A stretch of DNA of 64,000 nt from Chloroflexi bacterium 54-19 (GTDB taxonomy: Bacteria; Chloroflexota; Chloroflexia; Chloroheliales; Chloroheliaceae), in NCBI GenBank assembly GCA_001898225.1, contig MKTJ01000036.1, forward strand, positions 62,001 through 126,000, read 5' to 3'. Within the stretch, counting starts at the first letter, position 1; each line of letters opens with the position of its first letter. Position numbers and translations under genes: made by a program. This document shows positions 61,715-64,000 of the stretch, in pieces. Below the pieces are notes generated by a model. That model was given only the letters and a program-made list of their open reading frames with translations. It was not told where the DNA came from and ran no database searches.

Positions 61715-62878
61715 TTAAGGCCGGGGCGGTCCACCCTGCGGACCTTGCGGCCAGGGCGAGTAAGGCTGGGGATTACCAGGCTGCTGCGGATTTTGTGGCG
61801 CGTTATACTGGGTGGTAGGCTGGTTCAAATTACCTGGCCCGGTCGGACCGCGTTGAGGCGCGGGAGGTTGCTGCGGTGGATTGTTCCGGGCAGGGTCGCG
61901 TGACGGGATTCTAGGCGCGTTTGGCAAAGCCTCCTGGCTCAACCCCGCCAGCCCGCTGATTGTCCCCAGACCGAGCGTTTCGACCGCGTTATTAGGGACG
62001 ATAACCAGGGCCCCCCGTTCCTTGATAGCGTCGGCCAGCAGGTTCATGGAGCGAAGGCTCATTGCCGCCGGATTAGTTATGTAAATCTGGGCCGCTTCAT
62101 CAAACTTCTGGGCCACTTCCACCTCGGCCTGGCTCAAGATAACCCTGGCGTGGCGTTCGCGCTGGGCCTGGGCTTCTTTCGACATCGCGTCCTGTAACGC
62201 TTCCGGTATCAACACGTCGCGCATTTCGACCGACTGGACCGTGATACCCCAGGGCTCGGTCCGCTCGTCAATAATCCTTTTTAGCTCAAATTCAATCTGG
62301 CTGCGCCCTGCCAGAAGCGAGGCCAGGTCGGACTTACCGATAGTGTCCCGCAAGGCTGTCTGAGCGGCCCAGCTAACCGCTTCGGCGTAATCGGATACAG
62401 CCAGTGACGCCTTGGATACGTCCCAGACAAACCAGAATAAAACGGCGTCAACATCCACCGGGACGGTATCGCGGCTGAGGGTCTGTTCGGCCTTGAATGA
62501 GGTTATTTGCACGCGCGTATCAACCATGCTGGAAATAGAATCAAAAGGCCACAGGAAGAAGATACCCGGTCCGCTGATATGGCTGAACTTGCCAAGACGC
62601 AGGATTACCGCTTTCTCCCACTGGCGGGCTATCCGAAGCGAAAGATAAAGCAAATACCCCAAAATCAGCCCCGCCACCACCGGGGCAAAACCTACCAACC
62701 AGAAGGTAATAGGCTGAACCCCATCCACCGGGGGTTTTATTAACAGAAAAGAAACTATTGCTCCAATTGCGGCCATTAGTATAAAAAGGCTACAACCGAC
62801 TCCATTGGTTCCGGGCGCTCCGACCGCCCGGCTGGTGCTATGGGACTGCGACAAATTATTAAATTGGAAATTTTGCAT
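61715..62878 (-). CDS. SPFH/Band 7 (stomatin/slipin-like) membrane protein
   Basis: This 387-residue protein has two N-terminal membrane segments (about 28-75), then the SPFH domain (about 85-270: AVILRLGKFSHISGPGIFFLWPF, QITSFKAEQTLSRDTVPVDVDAVLFWFV), a helical region with EAQAQRERHARVILSQAEVEVAQ and a Pro/Gln-rich tail. SPFH proteins scaffold membrane microdomains. I start at ATG 62878, ten bases after GGAGG; three codons upstream lies a TTG. No NfeD-type partner gene is adjacent. Confidence 0.92.
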   Translation of the reverse strand: MQNFQFNNLSQSHSTSRAVGAPGTNGVGCSLFILMAAIGAIVSFLLIKPPVDGVQPITFWLVGFAPVVAGLILGYLLYLSLRIARQWEKAVILRLGKFSHISGPGIFFLWPFDSISSMVDTRVQITSFKAEQTLSRDTVPVDVDAVLFWFVWDVSKASLAVSDYAEAVSWAAQTALRDTIGKSDLASLLAGRSQIEFELKRIIDERTEPWGITVQSVEMRDVLIPEALQDAMSKEAQAQRERHARVILSQAEVEVAQKFDEAAQIYITNPAAMSLRSMNLLADAIKERGALVIVPNNAVETLGLGTISGLAGLSQEALPNAPRIPSRDPARNNPPQQPPAPQRGPTGPGNLNQPTTQYNAPQNPQQPGNPQPYSPWPQGPQGGPPRP

Positions 62879-63032
62879 CTGAGGCAAAGCCTCCTTTCAA
62901 GGTTCGGGTTTTCAAGCGTAATAAAGCACGATATAACACGCTCATAAAGAATGGCATACCTTATTTATAGCAGAGTTTAGGTGTTTTGAGTAGGGTGTTT
63001 TCGAAAAAGGAGTATAATACTCATTGCGAAAT

Positions 63033-63059
63033 AACGTTGAACAAAACAACGTTAAACGT
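63033..63059 (+). repeat. AACGTT repeats upstream of the last gene
   Basis: AACGTT occurs at 63033-63038 and 63048-63053, followed by AACGT at 63055-63059. The first two sit in similar contexts (AACGTTGAAC, AACGTTAAAC). They lie between a TATAAT (63013-63018) and the start codon and could be a regulator site. Confidence 0.35.
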
Positions 63060-63081
63060 AAGATAAATTTGAGGGTTTTTC

Positions 63082-64000
63082 ATGGCACGCAGTATTGTTT
63101 TGAATAGTGGACCGCGCGGGTTCGAAGCCCATTCGCGGAACTGGCGCAGTTTCCGGCTGTGTTACCCGGTTATTTCGCGCCGTTCGCGAGGGCTTTCGCT
63201 TGGAGTTAATCTCAACCCGGACCGGGTCTGCAACTTCGACTGCATCTACTGTGAGGTGGACCGGCGTGACTTCCGTCCAGGCAAAAGTAAACTCCCCCTG
63301 CCGCCCCGGAACGCTCCTCGACCCCAGGTCAGCCTGGAAGAAATAAAGGAAGAACTGGCCGAATTGTTGCGCCTGGCCCGGAGCGGGGAAATCTGGCAAG
63401 AACCTGAATTCAAAGAGGTTGCTCCCGAACTGCGCCGGGTGAACGATATAGCCTTTAGCGGGGACGGCGAGCCGACTACCTACCCACTTTTCGACCAGGC
63501 CGTCCAGGTCGCCCTTGACGCTCGCGCCGAGGCCGGGTTTGCCGAGGATGAAGTTAAACTGGTGCTGATAACCAACGCCACCCAGTTGCACCGCCCGGTG
63601 GTTAAGGCCGGGCTGCGCTTGCTGGACGCCCACAACGGCGAGGTCTGGGGCAAACTTGACGCCGGGACCGCTCCCTATTACGACCTGGTTGACCACACCA
63701 ACGTGCCTTTTGAAAAGGTCTTGCGGAACTTGCTGGAAACCGCCCGGCACCAGCCGATAAATATCCAGACCTGTTTCCTGCGGGTCCACGGCGAAGGCCC
63801 GTCCCACGCCGAAATAACGGCCTATTGCGACCGTCTGAATGAAATCCGGGCAAGTGGCGGGGATTTAAGGCTGGTCCAACTCTATACGGTGGCCCGGCGG
63901 CCTCCTAACGAGTGGGTCACCAGTCTGCCGGATACAGAACTGGAAGAAATCGCCGGGGTTGTCCGGGAAAAAACAGGGCTGGAAGTAGAAACTTTTGGCG
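63082..64000 (+). CDS. Radical SAM protein (COG0731-like), 3' truncated by window
   Basis: The frame opens at ATG 63082 and is still open at the window end, giving at least 306 residues. It begins MARSIVLNSGPRG and has SLGVNLNPDRVCNFDCIYCE, with the 4Fe-4S ligands Cys50, Cys54 and Cys57 intact, then FSGDGEPTTYPLF (SAM-binding glycine motif), VLITNATQ, and LVQLYTVARRPPNEWV. It should cleave S-adenosylmethionine to start a radical reaction; the substrate is unknown. This intact motif contrasts with the cysteine-free relative at 44494-45597. Confidence 0.9.
   Translation, partial: MARSIVLNSGPRGFEAHSRNWRSFRLCYPVISRRSRGLSLGVNLNPDRVCNFDCIYCEVDRRDFRPGKSKLPLPPRNAPRPQVSLEEIKEELAELLRLARSGEIWQEPEFKEVAPELRRVNDIAFSGDGEPTTYPLFDQAVQVALDARAEAGFAEDEVKLVLITNATQLHRPVVKAGLRLLDAHNGEVWGKLDAGTAPYYDLVDHTNVPFEKVLRNLLETARHQPINIQTCFLRVHGEGPSHAEITAYCDRLNEIRASGGDLRLVQLYTVARRPPNEWVTSLPDTELEEIAGVVREKTGLEVETFG

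Overview
The window reads as ordinary chromosome of a free-living bacterium, most likely a member of the Chloroflexota (class not resolved). Pointers, all inference: a peptide-binding lipoprotein with a long Ala/Thr linker, an extracellular CapA-type protein ending in FGYP-type repeats, a soluble Ser/Thr kinase fused to a PQQ-type propeller, two FtsH copies, and a mersacidin-type lanthipeptide leader. No rRNA, tRNA, CRISPR array, insertion sequence or prophage block was found. Base composition looks even, with slightly GC-rich genes and AT-rich gaps.

Layout. 1-3 kb: the 3' end of atpD, a terminator and ftsH. 3-8.4 kb: an HSL-type esterase, a small J-domain protein, then a two-gene type II lanthipeptide locus (precursor and LanM) with no transporter or leader protease. 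8.5-12.7 kb: a cyclophilin and a small unknown gene on the minus strand, then tldD-tldE. 12.7-18 kb (minus): a peptide-type ABC importer (binding protein and two permeases) with a metal-dependent amidohydrolase, a plausible peptide-scavenging unit. 18-25 kb: CapA-like exported protein, PadR regulator with a DHA2 drug exporter sharing an operator word, and a second ftsH. 25-33 kb: MBL-fold hydrolase, TPR protein, GH13 glycosidase, membrane MutS-like ATPase and an SDR enzyme divergent from a TetR regulator. 34-44 kb: a ferric-reductase-like membrane protein fused through an internal Tat motif to a Rieske domain, a D-threonine-aldolase-like enzyme, a class A beta-lactamase-fold hydrolase, an Eis-like acetyltransferase, a 59-residue conserved small protein, a lipid kinase with an extra C-terminal domain, and an MMPL transporter.

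44.5-51.7 kb is the most distinctive part. A homologue of the AMMECR1/MEMO-associated radical SAM enzymes has lost all three cysteines of the SAM cluster but kept its other metal-type cysteines. It is followed by a signalling operon: kinase-propeller, PP2C phosphatase, VWA protein, zinc-ribbon/FHA protein and a small unknown protein. The kinase and phosphatase presumably set the phosphorylation state read by the FHA protein.

51.9-64 kb: three minus-strand genes (unknown, Phd/YefM-type antitoxin without a toxin, excisionase-type HTH protein), a ComEC-like channel lacking the usual C-terminal MBL domain, signal peptidase I, a membrane protein, a HAD hydrolase, a DUF2087-type regulator with an MFS transporter, an XRE-cupin regulator divergent from another MFS transporter across a consensus promoter bracketed by inverted repeats, an SPFH protein, and the 5' part of an intact radical SAM enzyme running off the end.
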